Assembly: GCA_035378985.1 (NCBI GenBank)
Contig: DAOSUR010000014.1
Coordinates: forward strand, 35,909-99,908
Origin: Anaerohalosphaeraceae bacterium
Lineage (GTDB): Bacteria > Planctomycetota > Phycisphaerae > Sedimentisphaerales > Anaerohalosphaeraceae
Reading direction: 5' to 3'
DNA length: 64,000 nucleotides
The position numbers and the translations under genes were made by a program. Under the pieces are notes generated by a model that made no database searches, was not told where the DNA came from, and worked only from the letters and a program-made list of their open reading frames with translations. Positions 26,632 through 38,000 of this stretch are shown one piece after another (within the stretch, counting starts at the first letter, position 1; the number at the start of each line of letters is the position of its first letter).

Positions 26632-29600
26632 ATGAACACAAAAAAGCAATGTTGGTTCTGGCTGGTTTGTCTGTTTGTATTTCCATCTTTCTCATCCGCT
26701 CAGCCGCTGCGGATTGACCTGGACGTACGGCGGGATTCAACCGCCGCCGGATTTGAGTCCTGGCGGCCTGAAGAGGGGTTCCAACGGTCTTTCGGCAATG
26801 TCAAAATCTCCTTTGAGCTGCTCGAGCCGCCTGCGGGGACGAAGCTGACAATCGGCTGGCACAACAAAGACGGCCTGAAGGGCTACAAACTGGCGATGGA
26901 CTGCCTGTATGCGCAGAAAGAGGATGGGAAAAATACGCACCCGAGCTTTGCCGGCGGAACCATCCGGATGACGCTGGAGGGGCTTTCTCCCGGACGGCAT
27001 ACCCTGTTGACTTATCACAACGCCCCCTGGCCCGCAGAGCGGTTTGGAAAGACCATCAGTCCCTGCCGAATCCGCCTCAATGGTCAGACTCTCCGGACAA
27101 TCCAGCCCAGCCAGGCCACCGCAGATGACCGGCTCATCACAACGGCCTTTTTCGAAATCACCGCCGAAGACGGCAAACCGGTGATAATTGATCTGGAACC
27201 GACTGGAAAGCCGGAGGAACAGATTTGCACGGCGGTCTTAAACGGCTTGGAAATCGACCGTCCGTATGCCCCCGGCTCCGTGCCGGAAAACCCGATTCCA
27301 TCAGACGGCGATTTTCACGTCTTTGCCCACAATGACCTACCCAGTCCCGGTTCGGCCGGCAAAGGCCGCACCGAATTGAGATGGTCCGCCGCTCAGGGGG
27401 CCGCTTTTTATGATGTGTATCTCGGCACAGACCGCTTATCCGTCGAAAAGGCCTCTTTAACCGATTCAGCAATTTACAAAGGGCGCCTGCCGGCCGGACA
27501 AACCGCGTTTCCCGCCGAAAATCTCCACAGCAAAGACACCTACTTCTGGCGGGTGGATGCCGTTTCCGAAGACGGCACGATTCGAAAGGGCTCCGTCTGG
27601 AGTTTCCGGGTTCGCCGTGTTGCCTTCCCCTCGGCGGAAGGATACGGACGCTTCGCCCGCGGCGGACGCGGCGGACGCGTCATCGCCGTAACCACACTGG
27701 ATGATTACGACCCGCAGGCCGGCGAGCCGGTCATTGACGGTTCGCTCCGCAAGGCCCTCGAAGTGGAAAAAGGGCCGCGCGTCATCATCTTCCGGGTCGG
27801 CGGCACCATCTTCCTGAAGAACAGTTTGACTATCCCGCCGGACGGAGGCGATGTGTATGTGGCGGGCCAAACGGCTCCCGGCGACGGCATTTGTCTGGCC
27901 CGATATTCCTTTGGGATGAACAGCACCGCAGACGCTGTGATTCGATTTATTCGGACCCGTGTCGGCGATTTCGCCAAAAAACCGCTGGACGGGATGGGGA
28001 TGGCCGGCTGCGACCACTGCATCATCGACCACTGTTCCATCAGCTGGAGCCTGGATGAGGGGGTCAGCACCCGCGGGGCTAAAAACATCACCTTCTCCCG
28101 CAATATCATCTCAGAAGCCCTGCACAACTCCTATCACTACGGCAAGCACTCGTTTGCGGGCTCTATCAGCGGAAACATCGGCAGTTTTCATCACAACCTG
28201 CTTGCCCATTGCGCCGGACGGAACTGGTCGCTCGCAGGAGGACTCGAACAGGACGGGCAATATGAAGGATTCTGTGATATTCGGAACAATATTGTCTACA
28301 ACTGGCATCATCGAACAACCGACGGCGGTGTTTATCGCTGCAATTTTGTCAACAATCTCTATCTGCCCGGTCCGGCAACCAAACATTTTCTTCTTATGCG
28401 TCCCGATGGGGACCAAATGAAGACCGGCAATCCGCAAAAGTTCTATATCGCCGGCAATAAATTGGAAGGATACCCGCAATACGATGCGGACAACTGGAAA
28501 GGGGTCTCCCCCAATTATGCTCAGGAAACAGACATTCGAAGCGATGAGCCTTTTTTCCCGCCTTATGTGAGTACCTACCCCGCCGATGAGCTGCTCGAAA
28601 AGGTGCTCGACGATGTCGGCGCTGTTCGGCCTAAACGTGACGCCATCGACGAACGGATTGTTCGGGAGGTGCGGCAGCGCTCCTTTACCTATCGCGGCAG
28701 CAAAGACGGACTGCCCGGTATCATTGATTCGCAGGACGATGTCGGCGGCTATCCTACATTAAAAGGCGGTCCGGCTGCACCCGATTCCGACGGAGACGGC
28801 CTGCCGGACTGGTGGGAAGTCATTCATCACCTCAACCCCCATTCTCCGGCCGGCGATTTCTCCGACTCCAACGCCGACCCCGACGACGACGGCTTTACCT
28901 GCCTCGAAGACTATCTCGAATACCTGGCCCGCGGCGGCGACCCGTTCGGCAAAATTGACCGGCAAGCCCTCGTGAGCCGACACAATGTCCGACTGGATCG
29001 CTTCCATGAGTTTTCGCCCTTGTCCGTCGGGAACGGACGGTTCGCTTTTACTGCCGACTTTACCGGCCTGCAGACATTCCCGCAGGCCTATGCCAAGGGC
29101 ATCCCTCTGACAACAATGGCCGAATGGGGATGGCACTCGTTCCCCAACACCGCAGGCTTCAAACTGGAGGATACATTTGTCCAGATTGACACCTACGGCC
29201 GGCTGGTCCCCTACAACAGCAACCAGAAGGGGCCGGCCGCAGACTACCTGCGGGCGAATCCGCACCAAATCACCCTCGGGCTGATTGGACTGGTTCTGCA
29301 GAAAACCGACGGCACTTTGGTTTCTTTGGAAGAGATTCAAAACATCGAACAGACCCTGGACCTCTGGGAAGGGCTTCTGGACAGTGCCTTTACAATCGAA
29401 GGACTGCCGGTTCACGTCCAAACCTGTGTGCACCCGGAACAGGACATCATCGCGTTTCGCATCGATTCGCCCCTGCTGGAAAGCGGAAGACTCCGCGTCC
29501 AAATCCGGTTTCCCTATGCCGCAGGCACCTGGGGCACCGATCCGGCGGACTGGAACAGTCCGGACAAACACACAACCATTCTAAAAAAGGAAAACGACAG

Positions 29601-30993
29601 GCAATTCCGCCTTGAACGGATAATGGATTCCAAGCGGTACCTGTGCACAACGATTTTATCCGGCGGAGGGGATTGGCAAAAGACCGCTGAACATCACTAT
29701 CTCTGGCAGCCGAAACATTCGGGCGGCACCCTCGAGGGCCTTGTGGTTTTCCAGGAGCAGGACGGTCCTCTCCGCGCGACGGATTTCGACACCGTGCGGG
29801 CCGCCGCCCGACGCCATTGGAAAACGTTCTGGGAAACCGGCGGCGCCATCGACCTGTCCCTGAGCAAAGACCCTCGCTGGAAGGAGCTGGAACGGCGCAT
29901 TGTCCTTTCCCAATACCTGACGGCCATTCAGTCCGTCCAGAAATACCCGCCGCAGGAAACGGGGCTGACCTGCAGCAGCTGGTTCGGCAAGTTTCATCTG
30001 GAGATGCACTGGTGGCACAGCGTGCATTTTGCCCTGTGGAATCGTCTGCCGATGCTGGAGTCCGCGCTCAATTGGTATCAGGAGATACTGCCTGCCGCCC
30101 GGGCCATCGCCCGCCGACAGGGCTATGAGGGGGTGCGCTGGCCTAAGATGACCAGCCCCGACGGGCAGGACTCCCCCTCCGGCATCGGGCCGCTTCTGAT
30201 TTGGCAGCAGCCGCATCCGATTTATTATGCGGAACTGGTGTACCGCCAGAAACCGAATGCGGACACACTGAACAAATTCAAAGAGATTGTCTTCGAAACG
30301 GCCCGCTTTATGGCGGACTTTGCCCACTGGGACGAAAAGCAAAAGCGGTATGTCCTCGGGCCGCCCGTTATTCCGGCACAGGAAAACTACAAATACGCCG
30401 ACACGTGGAATCCGACCTTTGAATTGTGCTATTGGTACTGGGGACTGAACACCGCTCAGCAGTGGCGGCAGCGGCTCGGCCTGCCGCGCGAGGAAAAATG
30501 GGACCATGTGATGAACCATCTGTCCGTCCTGCCGGTTCGCGACGGAATCTACACCGCCGTTGAACCGCAGCCTTATACGAATCTGACCGATCATCCGTCA
30601 ATGCTGGCGGCGCTGGGGGTGCTGCCGAAAACCCCGCTGGTTCAGGAAGACCTCATGCGGCGAACGGCTCAATGGGTCTATGCCGAGTGGCACTGGCCGG
30701 ATACCTGGGGCTGGGATTATCCGATGCTGGCGATGACCGCCGCCCGCGTAGGGCTGCCTGAACTGGCCGTGGACGCCTTCTTTATCGAATCCAAAAAGAA
30801 TCTCTACTGGCCCAACGGGCACAATTATCAGCGGGAAAACCTGCCGCTGTATCTGCCGGGCAACGGCGGCCTGCTGACTGCGACGGCGATGATGGCCGCC
30901 GGCTGGGACGAAGGCCCCAAACACCATGCACCGGGGTTCCCGAACAACGGCCTCTGGGTCGTTCGCTGGGAAAATCTGCTGCCGATGCCGTAG
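26632..30993 (+). CDS. Secreted PL1-type lyase fused to an (alpha/alpha)6 glycoside hydrolase
   Basis: The ATG at 26632 opens a signal peptide (CWFWLVCLFVFPSFSSAQ), giving 1453 residues. Approximate domains: a CBM/malectin-like beta-sandwich (20-225), an FN3-like domain (230-325, TYFWRVDAVSEDG), and a PL1-type beta-helix (330-620, FPSAEGYGRFARGGRGG, DHCIIDHCSISWSLDEG). A calcium-binding EF-hand-like stretch (718-765, DSDGDGLPDWWE) follows. A C-terminal six-hairpin domain (775-1453) resembles GH65-like hydrolases (TWNPTFELCYWYWGL, WGWDYPMLAMTAARVG). The second half should release saccharides from lyase products, but its substrate cannot be told. Having both halves on one chain suggests sequential action. 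It is probably co-transcribed with the upstream PL1. Confidence 0.82.
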   Translation: MNTKKQCWFWLVCLFVFPSFSSAQPLRIDLDVRRDSTAAGFESWRPEEGFQRSFGNVKISFELLEPPAGTKLTIGWHNKDGLKGYKLAMDCLYAQKEDGKNTHPSFAGGTIRMTLEGLSPGRHTLLTYHNAPWPAERFGKTISPCRIRLNGQTLRTIQPSQATADDRLITTAFFEITAEDGKPVIIDLEPTGKPEEQICTAVLNGLEIDRPYAPGSVPENPIPSDGDFHVFAHNDLPSPGSAGKGRTELRWSAAQGAAFYDVYLGTDRLSVEKASLTDSAIYKGRLPAGQTAFPAENLHSKDTYFWRVDAVSEDGTIRKGSVWSFRVRRVAFPSAEGYGRFARGGRGGRVIAVTTLDDYDPQAGEPVIDGSLRKALEVEKGPRVIIFRVGGTIFLKNSLTIPPDGGDVYVAGQTAPGDGICLARYSFGMNSTADAVIRFIRTRVGDFAKKPLDGMGMAGCDHCIIDHCSISWSLDEGVSTRGAKNITFSRNIISEALHNSYHYGKHSFAGSISGNIGSFHHNLLAHCAGRNWSLAGGLEQDGQYEGFCDIRNNIVYNWHHRTTDGGVYRCNFVNNLYLPGPATKHFLLMRPDGDQMKTGNPQKFYIAGNKLEGYPQYDADNWKGVSPNYAQETDIRSDEPFFPPYVSTYPADELLEKVLDDVGAVRPKRDAIDERIVREVRQRSFTYRGSKDGLPGIIDSQDDVGGYPTLKGGPAAPDSDGDGLPDWWEVIHHLNPHSPAGDFSDSNADPDDDGFTCLEDYLEYLARGGDPFGKIDRQALVSRHNVRLDRFHEFSPLSVGNGRFAFTADFTGLQTFPQAYAKGIPLTTMAEWGWHSFPNTAGFKLEDTFVQIDTYGRLVPYNSNQKGPAADYLRANPHQITLGLIGLVLQKTDGTLVSLEEIQNIEQTLDLWEGLLDSAFTIEGLPVHVQTCVHPEQDIIAFRIDSPLLESGRLRVQIRFPYAAGTWGTDPADWNSPDKHTTILKKENDRQFRLERIMDSKRYLCTTILSGGGDWQKTAEHHYLWQPKHSGGTLEGLVVFQEQDGPLRATDFDTVRAAARRHWKTFWETGGAIDLSLSKDPRWKELERRIVLSQYLTAIQSVQKYPPQETGLTCSSWFGKFHLEMHWWHSVHFALWNRLPMLESALNWYQEILPAARAIARRQGYEGVRWPKMTSPDGQDSPSGIGPLLIWQQPHPIYYAELVYRQKPNADTLNKFKEIVFETARFMADFAHWDEKQKRYVLGPPVIPAQENYKYADTWNPTFELCYWYWGLNTAQQWRQRLGLPREEKWDHVMNHLSVLPVRDGIYTAVEPQPYTNLTDHPSMLAALGVLPKTPLVQEDLMRRTAQWVYAEWHWPDTWGWDYPMLAMTAARVGLPELAVDAFFIESKKNLYWPNGHNYQRENLPLYLPGNGGLLTATAMMAAGWDEGPKHHAPGFPNNGLWVVRWENLLPMP

Positions 30994-31060
30994 CGGCTCC
31001 CTCATCGAGCGGGCAAAACATCAAAAAGCAAAAGAAAATTGAGGTAGCCCCTGAACTCAA

Positions 31061-32731
31061 TTACTCAACTCGGAACCAGTCCACATCCAGATAACCGCCT
31101 GCACGGGAGCCGGCCTGCGAGACACAATACAAACCGACTTTGGCTCCCACCCATCGGCCCGGCTTGGCGGGAAACGGACGGCCTGCCGGAACGAACTCTT
31201 TCCCGTCCAGACTATAGCTGAACTGACAGAGAGCGTTTGGCGAGGACACCTGAACCCGCAGGATGAGCGTATCCGTCTGTATCGGGATTTCCGCAGCCAG
31301 TCCCTCCCGGCTGCCGGTCTCGGCCTGCATACAGACAATCAGCCGCAGAATTTTCGTCCCTTCTTTGACCGCCAGCTCGAGAGCCGAATAGTCATCTCCG
31401 AACACCACCAGCCCTCCGCGGATGTTCTGCTGTTCCGGCACAAGCCGTACCTTTGCGGTGGCGGTAAAATCTGGCGCAGGAAACTTCTGCAAAAGCAGGT
31501 TCGGCACCTGCCAGAAATTTGCTTCCGGCGCCGGCAGCGGAACAGCAAACAAACGCAGATAATCTGTTCCCCGAACTTTCGCAAACCAGGCAGGATTCGG
31601 ATTTGCCTGCCACTGCCATTGAAGGCCGAGCGTATCACCGTCAAACTCATCGCTGTCAGCCGGCGTCATTTTGGGAAAAACGCCTCCGACATCCGGCTTT
31701 TTCCAGGTCAGCACCGGTTCGCCTGTTCCATCTCCATCCGAGTCTGTACCCATCACCGGCCACCCTTCTTTCCACACAACCGGCTGAAGATGAATAATCC
31801 GACCATAGGGGCCGGCATCCTGAAAATGAAGAAACCAGGATTGACCGGACGGGGTATCGACCCAGCCGCCCTGATGCGGGCCGTTGACCGGCGTAGAGCC
31901 CTGATGAAGAACGATGCGGTCCTCATACGGACCGTAAATGTCTTTGGAGCGGAGCACCACCTGCCAGCCGCCGGTTACTCCACCGCCGGGCGCAAAGATA
32001 TAATAACAGCCGTCGCGCTTATAGAACTTTGGACCTTCGATTGTGGGATGCTTTTCATGGCCGTCAAAGATATGACGGGCATCCTGACTGACCCGGGTCG
32101 CCTGCCAATCCATCTCCCGCAACGTCAGCAGACTCTTCACACCCGCTCGGCTGCCCGCCCAGGCATGCACCAGCCACGCCTTGCCGTTATCGTCCCACAG
32201 CGGACAGGGGTCAATCAGTCCTTTTCCGGGAAGAATCAAAAGCGGCTCCTCCCAGGGCCCCTCCGGCCGAACGGAGCGGACCCGATAAATCCCGCTGTCC
32301 GGGTCGCCCCAGAAGATAAAAAACATCCCATCCTGAAATCGGATGCTCGGTGCCCAGATTCCTTTGCCGTGCTGAGGAACATTAAAATCCGGATTTGGAT
32401 ATCGCGAAACCGCATGCCCAATGAGGGTCCAATTGACCAAATCCTTCGAATGCAGAATCGGAAGCCCCGGAAAGCTGGTGAAGCTGGAGGCGGTCATATA
32501 ATAATCATTGCCCACCCGGATGACATCAGGGTCGGAATAATCGGCATGCAAAACAGGATTTTTGTAACTCCCGTCCCCCTGATCCGCCGCCCATACCTTC
32601 GACACAAAAACCGCCTGGGAAGTTGAGGATTCATTCAGACCGCCGCCTGCGGCAAAGGCACACATCCATCCCGTCCACCAGAAGAAAACAACTATTCCCG
32701 ACACTTTTCTCTGTCTTGTATTCATAACCAT
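31061..32731 (-). CDS. Secreted GH43 family glycosidase
   Basis: A signal peptide (VSGIVVFFWWTGWMCAFA) leads a GH43 five-bladed propeller (about residues 45-335) and a C-terminal concanavalin-like module (about 355-556). The general base Asp lies in HADYSDPDVIRVGNDYY, the pKa-modulating Asp in LIDPCPLWDDNG, and the general acid Glu in TIEGPKFYKRDG. GH43 enzymes with this C-terminal module are mostly beta-xylosidases or alpha-L-arabinofuranosidases. Arabinan or arabinogalactan side chains of pectin are plausible substrates by context. AGGAGGA precedes the start. The gene is divergent from the symporter gene, with 160 bp between. Confidence 0.88.
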   Translation of the reverse strand: MVMNTRQRKVSGIVVFFWWTGWMCAFAAGGGLNESSTSQAVFVSKVWAADQGDGSYKNPVLHADYSDPDVIRVGNDYYMTASSFTSFPGLPILHSKDLVNWTLIGHAVSRYPNPDFNVPQHGKGIWAPSIRFQDGMFFIFWGDPDSGIYRVRSVRPEGPWEEPLLILPGKGLIDPCPLWDDNGKAWLVHAWAGSRAGVKSLLTLREMDWQATRVSQDARHIFDGHEKHPTIEGPKFYKRDGCYYIFAPGGGVTGGWQVVLRSKDIYGPYEDRIVLHQGSTPVNGPHQGGWVDTPSGQSWFLHFQDAGPYGRIIHLQPVVWKEGWPVMGTDSDGDGTGEPVLTWKKPDVGGVFPKMTPADSDEFDGDTLGLQWQWQANPNPAWFAKVRGTDYLRLFAVPLPAPEANFWQVPNLLLQKFPAPDFTATAKVRLVPEQQNIRGGLVVFGDDYSALELAVKEGTKILRLIVCMQAETGSREGLAAEIPIQTDTLILRVQVSSPNALCQFSYSLDGKEFVPAGRPFPAKPGRWVGAKVGLYCVSQAGSRAGGYLDVDWFRVE

Positions 32732-32891
32732 AACTATACACCATCCTCCTTTGATTTTCCAGACTTTCTAATCGAATTGAAATGATTCCCGCTCCGCTTC
32801 CGGAAGGAGCAAAAACACTGGAAAACCAAAACGGCTTCCGCTACAATCGATGTGCAAAAAGCCGGCTGTACCGATTAAGGAACATACATTG

Positions 32892-35006
32892 ATGGAATTG
32901 TTCGGTTTTCATCCTATTGACTTGCTTATTATCCTCCTCTATTTGTCTGCCATCACTTATATCGGGCAGAAAGCCTACGGAAAAATCCGTTCTGAGGAAG
33001 ATTTTTTTCTGGCCGGGCGTTCCTTTAATAAACTCCTCCAGTATTTCCTCAATATGGGCACACTCAGCGACGCCAACAGCGCTATTCGAACGGCCAGTTT
33101 TGCCTTCGAAAAGGGATTGGGGGGCGTATGGCTGATGCTGATTGGTGTCTTCACGGGTCCCTACTACTGGTTCATGGCCGGATGGTTCCGGCGCGTTCGT
33201 CTGGTCACGATGGCTGAGCTGTTCGAGGAGCGATTCAAAAGCAAAATCCTGCCGACGATTTACGCGCTCGTGGGCATCTGGCTGAGCATCCTGATTCTGG
33301 GAATCGGCTATAAGGCCTCTCTGCGAACGTTTCAGGCCATGACCATCAAACCCCCGGAAAAATACACACCGGCGGAGGCAGAAAGCGTTCAGCTGTATGA
33401 GCGGTACCGTCAGCTTTCAAAGATTCAGAAAACCACACCCCTGAATCCTCAGGAGACCGCCGAATACGAACGGCTGGACGCCCTGTATAAAAAAGGACAA
33501 ATCAGTGCTTTTGTTTCCTATACAAAGCCTTTTTGGTTTTACCTGATTTATACGGTGTTCATCGGCTTCTATGTCACCATGGGCGGGTTCAGAGCAGCCG
33601 CCGTGACCGATATTCTGCAGGGCTTTCTCATCCTCCTGTTTTCCATCCTTCTGATTCCGCTGGCGCTGGTTGCCTTGGGCGGCTGGACCGAATTTACCCG
33701 GCGAATCCCGGACCACATGCTGTTTGTTTTCGGTTCCGCCGGCGATGAATTCGCCTGGAACTCGATTGCCGCCCTGGTTCTGGTCACCATCATCGGCATC
33801 ACGGGCCATCAGGGCAATATGGCCCTCAACGGCTCTGCACGCGATGAGCTGACTGCCCGAATCGCCAATATCGGCGGCGCTTACACCAAACGCATCCTCA
33901 CCATCATTTGGGCCCTTTGCGGTTTATTTGCCTACGCCCTCTGTTCAGACCTTGTCGCAGACCCCGATACGGCCTGGGGAATCCTCAGCCGGCATCTGCT
34001 CGGTCCCGGACTGCGCGGGCTGATGGTCGCCGGCATCCTCGCCGCCAATATGTCCACGCTGGATGCCGTCTGCGTCTATCTGTCCGCTCTCTTCGTCCGG
34101 CATATTTACAAGCCCTTCGTCCCCAACAAAAGCCCTCGCCACTACATCAATGTTTCCCGTCTGTCCATTATCGGTTTTCTGCTTTTGGGGATATATGTCT
34201 CCGTAACGACCTTCAGCATTATCCATCTGGTTAAGGCCCTGCCTTCCCTGAACATTATCTTCGGAGCGCCGGTTTTGCTGCTTTTGTTCTGGAAACGGCT
34301 GACGCGAATTGCCGTCTATGTTGAGGTAATCGCCTGCTCCATCATTCTGGCTGTTCTTCCGCATCTGCTTCCGTGCTTCGAGGCCGTCCGGCATTCGCCC
34401 TGGCTGTCGCAGCAGACGCGAGAACAGACGGTCGTCCGCTCCGTGCATGCCAGTGAAAGCGATGTCCAAAACGGGCTGGCAGAGGAAGTCGGCCAACTCA
34501 TCCGCAAACCGGTGCGAATCCCGCCGGTCAGCATTTACTACGACAACATCGCCCGAATGAATCCGGAAGTTCCCGACTCCCCCTATGAAGGCATCGGCCG
34601 TCTGCATACCGAATTGATTATTGCCTATTTTCTCGGCATCGACCTGCCTTCTCTGACCCCTTCCGCCCTCCTTACGCTCCGTTATCTGATTGCGGCCGTT
34701 CTGCCCTTCGTCTTTCTGATCCCCATCAGTCTGCTCACGAAGGACAAAGGGTTTCATGCAGACATTGAACGCTTTTACGCCCGGCTGAAAACACCGGTCT
34801 ATCCCGATCCGCAGAAAGATGAAGAAGAAGTTCAGAAAAGTTATGCCGACCCGCACCGGTTCGACCATCTGAAGCTGTTCCCCCGCTCCAGCTGGGAATT
34901 CTGTAAATGGACTCGGACCGATACGCTCGGCTTTTTGTGCAGCACAGCTGTCACGCTCGGAATCATCCTCTTTTTCTGGGGATTAATCCGGCTGATTGCC
35001 GGATAA
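32892..35006 (+). CDS. Sodium/solute symporter (SSS family), probably for pectin-derived sugars
   Basis: The ATG at 32892 (MELFGFHPIDLLIILLYLS) follows AAGGA. An earlier ATG at 32850 adds a hydrophilic stretch that is unlikely. The 704-residue membrane protein shows many hydrophobic segments and the SSS hallmarks YIGQKAYGKIRSEEDFFLAGRSF, TDILQGFLILLFSILL and GLMVAGILAANMSTLDAVC. It has two unusually hydrophilic insertions, about residues 155-205 (charged, coiled) and 503-575. The family couples Na+ entry to uptake of sugars, uronates or amino acids. It is the only transporter in the locus and so the likely importer of uronates or oligogalacturonides (inference). Confidence 0.88.
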   Translation: MELFGFHPIDLLIILLYLSAITYIGQKAYGKIRSEEDFFLAGRSFNKLLQYFLNMGTLSDANSAIRTASFAFEKGLGGVWLMLIGVFTGPYYWFMAGWFRRVRLVTMAELFEERFKSKILPTIYALVGIWLSILILGIGYKASLRTFQAMTIKPPEKYTPAEAESVQLYERYRQLSKIQKTTPLNPQETAEYERLDALYKKGQISAFVSYTKPFWFYLIYTVFIGFYVTMGGFRAAAVTDILQGFLILLFSILLIPLALVALGGWTEFTRRIPDHMLFVFGSAGDEFAWNSIAALVLVTIIGITGHQGNMALNGSARDELTARIANIGGAYTKRILTIIWALCGLFAYALCSDLVADPDTAWGILSRHLLGPGLRGLMVAGILAANMSTLDAVCVYLSALFVRHIYKPFVPNKSPRHYINVSRLSIIGFLLLGIYVSVTTFSIIHLVKALPSLNIIFGAPVLLLLFWKRLTRIAVYVEVIACSIILAVLPHLLPCFEAVRHSPWLSQQTREQTVVRSVHASESDVQNGLAEEVGQLIRKPVRIPPVSIYYDNIARMNPEVPDSPYEGIGRLHTELIIAYFLGIDLPSLTPSALLTLRYLIAAVLPFVFLIPISLLTKDKGFHADIERFYARLKTPVYPDPQKDEEEVQKSYADPHRFDHLKLFPRSSWEFCKWTRTDTLGFLCSTAVTLGIILFFWGLIRLIAG

Positions 35007-35010
35007 CAGG

Positions 35011-38000
35011 TTACGGACAGGCCGCCGGAACAACATCCGGCCCTGTTATCATCAGATAATCAATATTGGCCAGCCCGTTGCTGGTAGTCGGTTCCAGGCG
35101 AATCAAATGCGTTCCCGCATCCAAAACAACGCTGCCGGTCACTTCACTCCAGGTTGTCCATCCGCCGGTGGGATTAAACGCAATACTGGAAAGAACCGCT
35201 GCACCGTTCACCAATAAATCAGCCGGCCGATTGGCCGTTGTGCCGTTGGCAAACCGCCAGGTCAGCTGATACGTGCCCGGGCGGCCGATTTGAACACTCC
35301 AGTTGATTCCCATGCCCACGGCATTGGTCCCGTTGGCAAAACCGTACCCGGTGAACCCGGCATTGTTATTGTCAACCGTCCCCTCAACCAGACAGAAACC
35401 CGCCGTCCATTCCTGAACAATCACACTCACATCATTGGAATCCGCCGGCCGTGCAGAAACTTCATAACTGCGCTGAGATTCATTAAAGGATTCATCTACA
35501 GCAGTAACAACATAATGATAGAATGTGCTGTTGGAAACCGACGTATCAATAAAGTTTGACGCATCAATCAGGGCATCGTTCAGTCGGGTATAATTTCCCC
35601 CCGAAATCGTTGTCCGATAGACATTGTAGCCCGCCAAGTCGGCCTCCGTATTATCATTCCAATCCAAGAAAACCTGCCCATTGGAAGCTGATGCCCACTG
35701 TCCGGCAGGGGCCGACGGCGGAACCAAATCCACCGAACCTCTGTACAGAACGCTGTTGGAAATCAGCTGCTTGCCGAAGCCCGGCCCGGCCCAGCGTACT
35801 TCCAGCCGCTGATTGCCGTCTTTTTCAAAATAAGAAACCCGAATGGAATGCATCCCAGCCAGCAGGGCCGTACTGCCTTCCGCCTCCTGCGTTCCGTGAA
35901 CGCCGTCATTGCTGACGACAATTCCGCCGTCTATGTAAAGCTTGCTGCCGTCGTCCGAGTTCAGATAAAACGTGTACAGCCCGTCCGCCGGAATCTCAAT
36001 AAATCCCTCAAAAACATACGCAAAATAATCGGCGGCCGCTGCTTGCGTAATGTCAAAGTTCGCCGTCGTTCCCTGCTGCGTCGGTGTCAGGAGGGCAAAA
36101 TCCGGCAAATACTCAAATGTTCCGGAATAATACCTATAGTTCAATCCCTGCGTCAGATTGGAAGGATACTTCGGCGGCAGCGCATGTCCGCCGTACTCCG
36201 AAACCAAAAGCAGCACCGTATCCGTCCAAACACAGCTGTCATTCACGGTAAAGGAAAAACGAGCCGGGCCTACGTATCCCGCATTCGGCGTAAAGCGGGC
36301 GGTATAACCGTCCGCCAGCAGCTGAACCGTTCCGTTCACCGCATCAAACACCGTATAGGCCGCCCCGGCATCGAATCCGGATGCAAACAGACGCAGGTTG
36401 ATATCCCGAGGTCTGTCTTTCTGCACGTTCGCATGCGGAACCGCCAGAAAGTTCAGATAATCCTCCAGATTGGTATAACCGTTTCCGTCGGCATCCCCGT
36501 TATGGTCCGCCCCGTAAGGATTCAGTCCCGACACGGACTGCTCCCAATAATCCGGCATTCCATCCTGGTCTGTATCGGTCGGACAGATTCCTCCGTCGAG
36601 AATTCCGACCCCGTACATCGGCGAGGCATTTTCGTCTGAAATCAGCTGTCCGCTGGTTCCCAGCGACTTGAGTTCCTTAATGAGACGGCTGTCAATTCGG
36701 TCGCGTATCGGATAAACAGCCCCGGCCTGCGAAGCGGCAACCCGATAAGCCGTCGGTGCACCGAGCATTGTTTTGACACCCGGATAGTTATACGGGACCG
36801 TCTGCCAGTCTATGGTCCCGTAGGCCGCCTGGTCCAGAATGGCTCCGTCAAGCACCCCGTTTTTGTTGGAATCATGCCAGTTGTTCAGCGCGTAAATGTG
36901 AAAATTCAGATTGCCCCTTGTAAAGGCCGCCGCCCCCGTATTCGGACCGCTGATAAAATAATTGCGGATGACATTCGCATAGGAATCCGCTTCCGAATCG
37001 CCCAAGATATACGCGGCATCGTTCCAGTTGTAAACCACATTATTGATAAACTCGTTGACTCCTTTGACCTTCGGATTTCGCGTGTCGTTATCAATGTAAA
37101 GGTTGCGGAACAGACTAACCCCGTTGAAATCCTGAATCAGGCCGCCGCAGGAATGGGTTTCTAATCCCTGAGCAATAATGCAGTTTTGAATGGTGATAAA
37201 ACCCGGGTCCTCGCCTGTACCGCCGCTGATGGAAAAGGTCTCATCCCGCCCCCAAGAAATCGAACAATGGTCAAAAATCATATCCGTTCCGTCGGCAATC
37301 GTCACCGCATCTTTGCCGCTGGTGCCGACCTTGCCCATTCGGTATCGCATATGCCGGGTAATCGAGCGGTTGGCATCCGTATAAGACAAGCCGTTGCCGT
37401 AAATGACAACCCCTTCGCCCGGCGCTGTCTGGCCGGCAATCGTAATATCTTTGCTGACGACAATTCGTTCGCCGATCCGTATCACACCGCCGACATCAAA
37501 AACCACGGTGCGGTTCGGAGCACTGACGGCATCACGGAAAGAGCCCGGCCCGCTGTCGTTCAGATTGGTCACATGATAAACACTGCCGCCCCGTCCGCCG
37601 GAGGCCCATTTGCCGAATCCTTCCGCCCCGGGAAAGGCCGGACGCTTGGTCTTGAAGTTCCAGACCGTTCCTTTCTCAATTCCGCTGCATCGGACTGTAT
37701 CCACCCGCCAGTAATAGGTCTTGTTCGGAATTAACTGGCCGGGAGCAAAGAAAGAACCGCTAACAGCTCCCAGATAGAGCACTTCCGGTTCACTCAGCCA
37801 GCTGCGGCTAACCTGAGCTGCATCCGCCAAATCCACCCCGCCGCTGTAATCCAGGTCCGGACAGGGCGAAGACGGGCTGTCCAGCCACTGGGCGGCCACG
37901 TAAACCAGGTCCAGAATATCCACAGCGCCGCTGCCGTCCACATCACCGGTCGGCTTTTGCGCCGCCGCAACCGCCGCCGCACTCGTTCCCAGATATATCT

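Noticed and set aside
31037..31062. 7-bp inverted repeat AATTGAG/CTCAATT between the fusion gene and the GH43 gene
   Set aside because: The stem is AT-rich and lacks a U-tract, so a terminator is not supported.
32732..32891. Bipartite operator between the GH43 and symporter genes
   Set aside because: A TGTGCAAAA-like stretch near 32847 resembles one half only, and no second box is in register.
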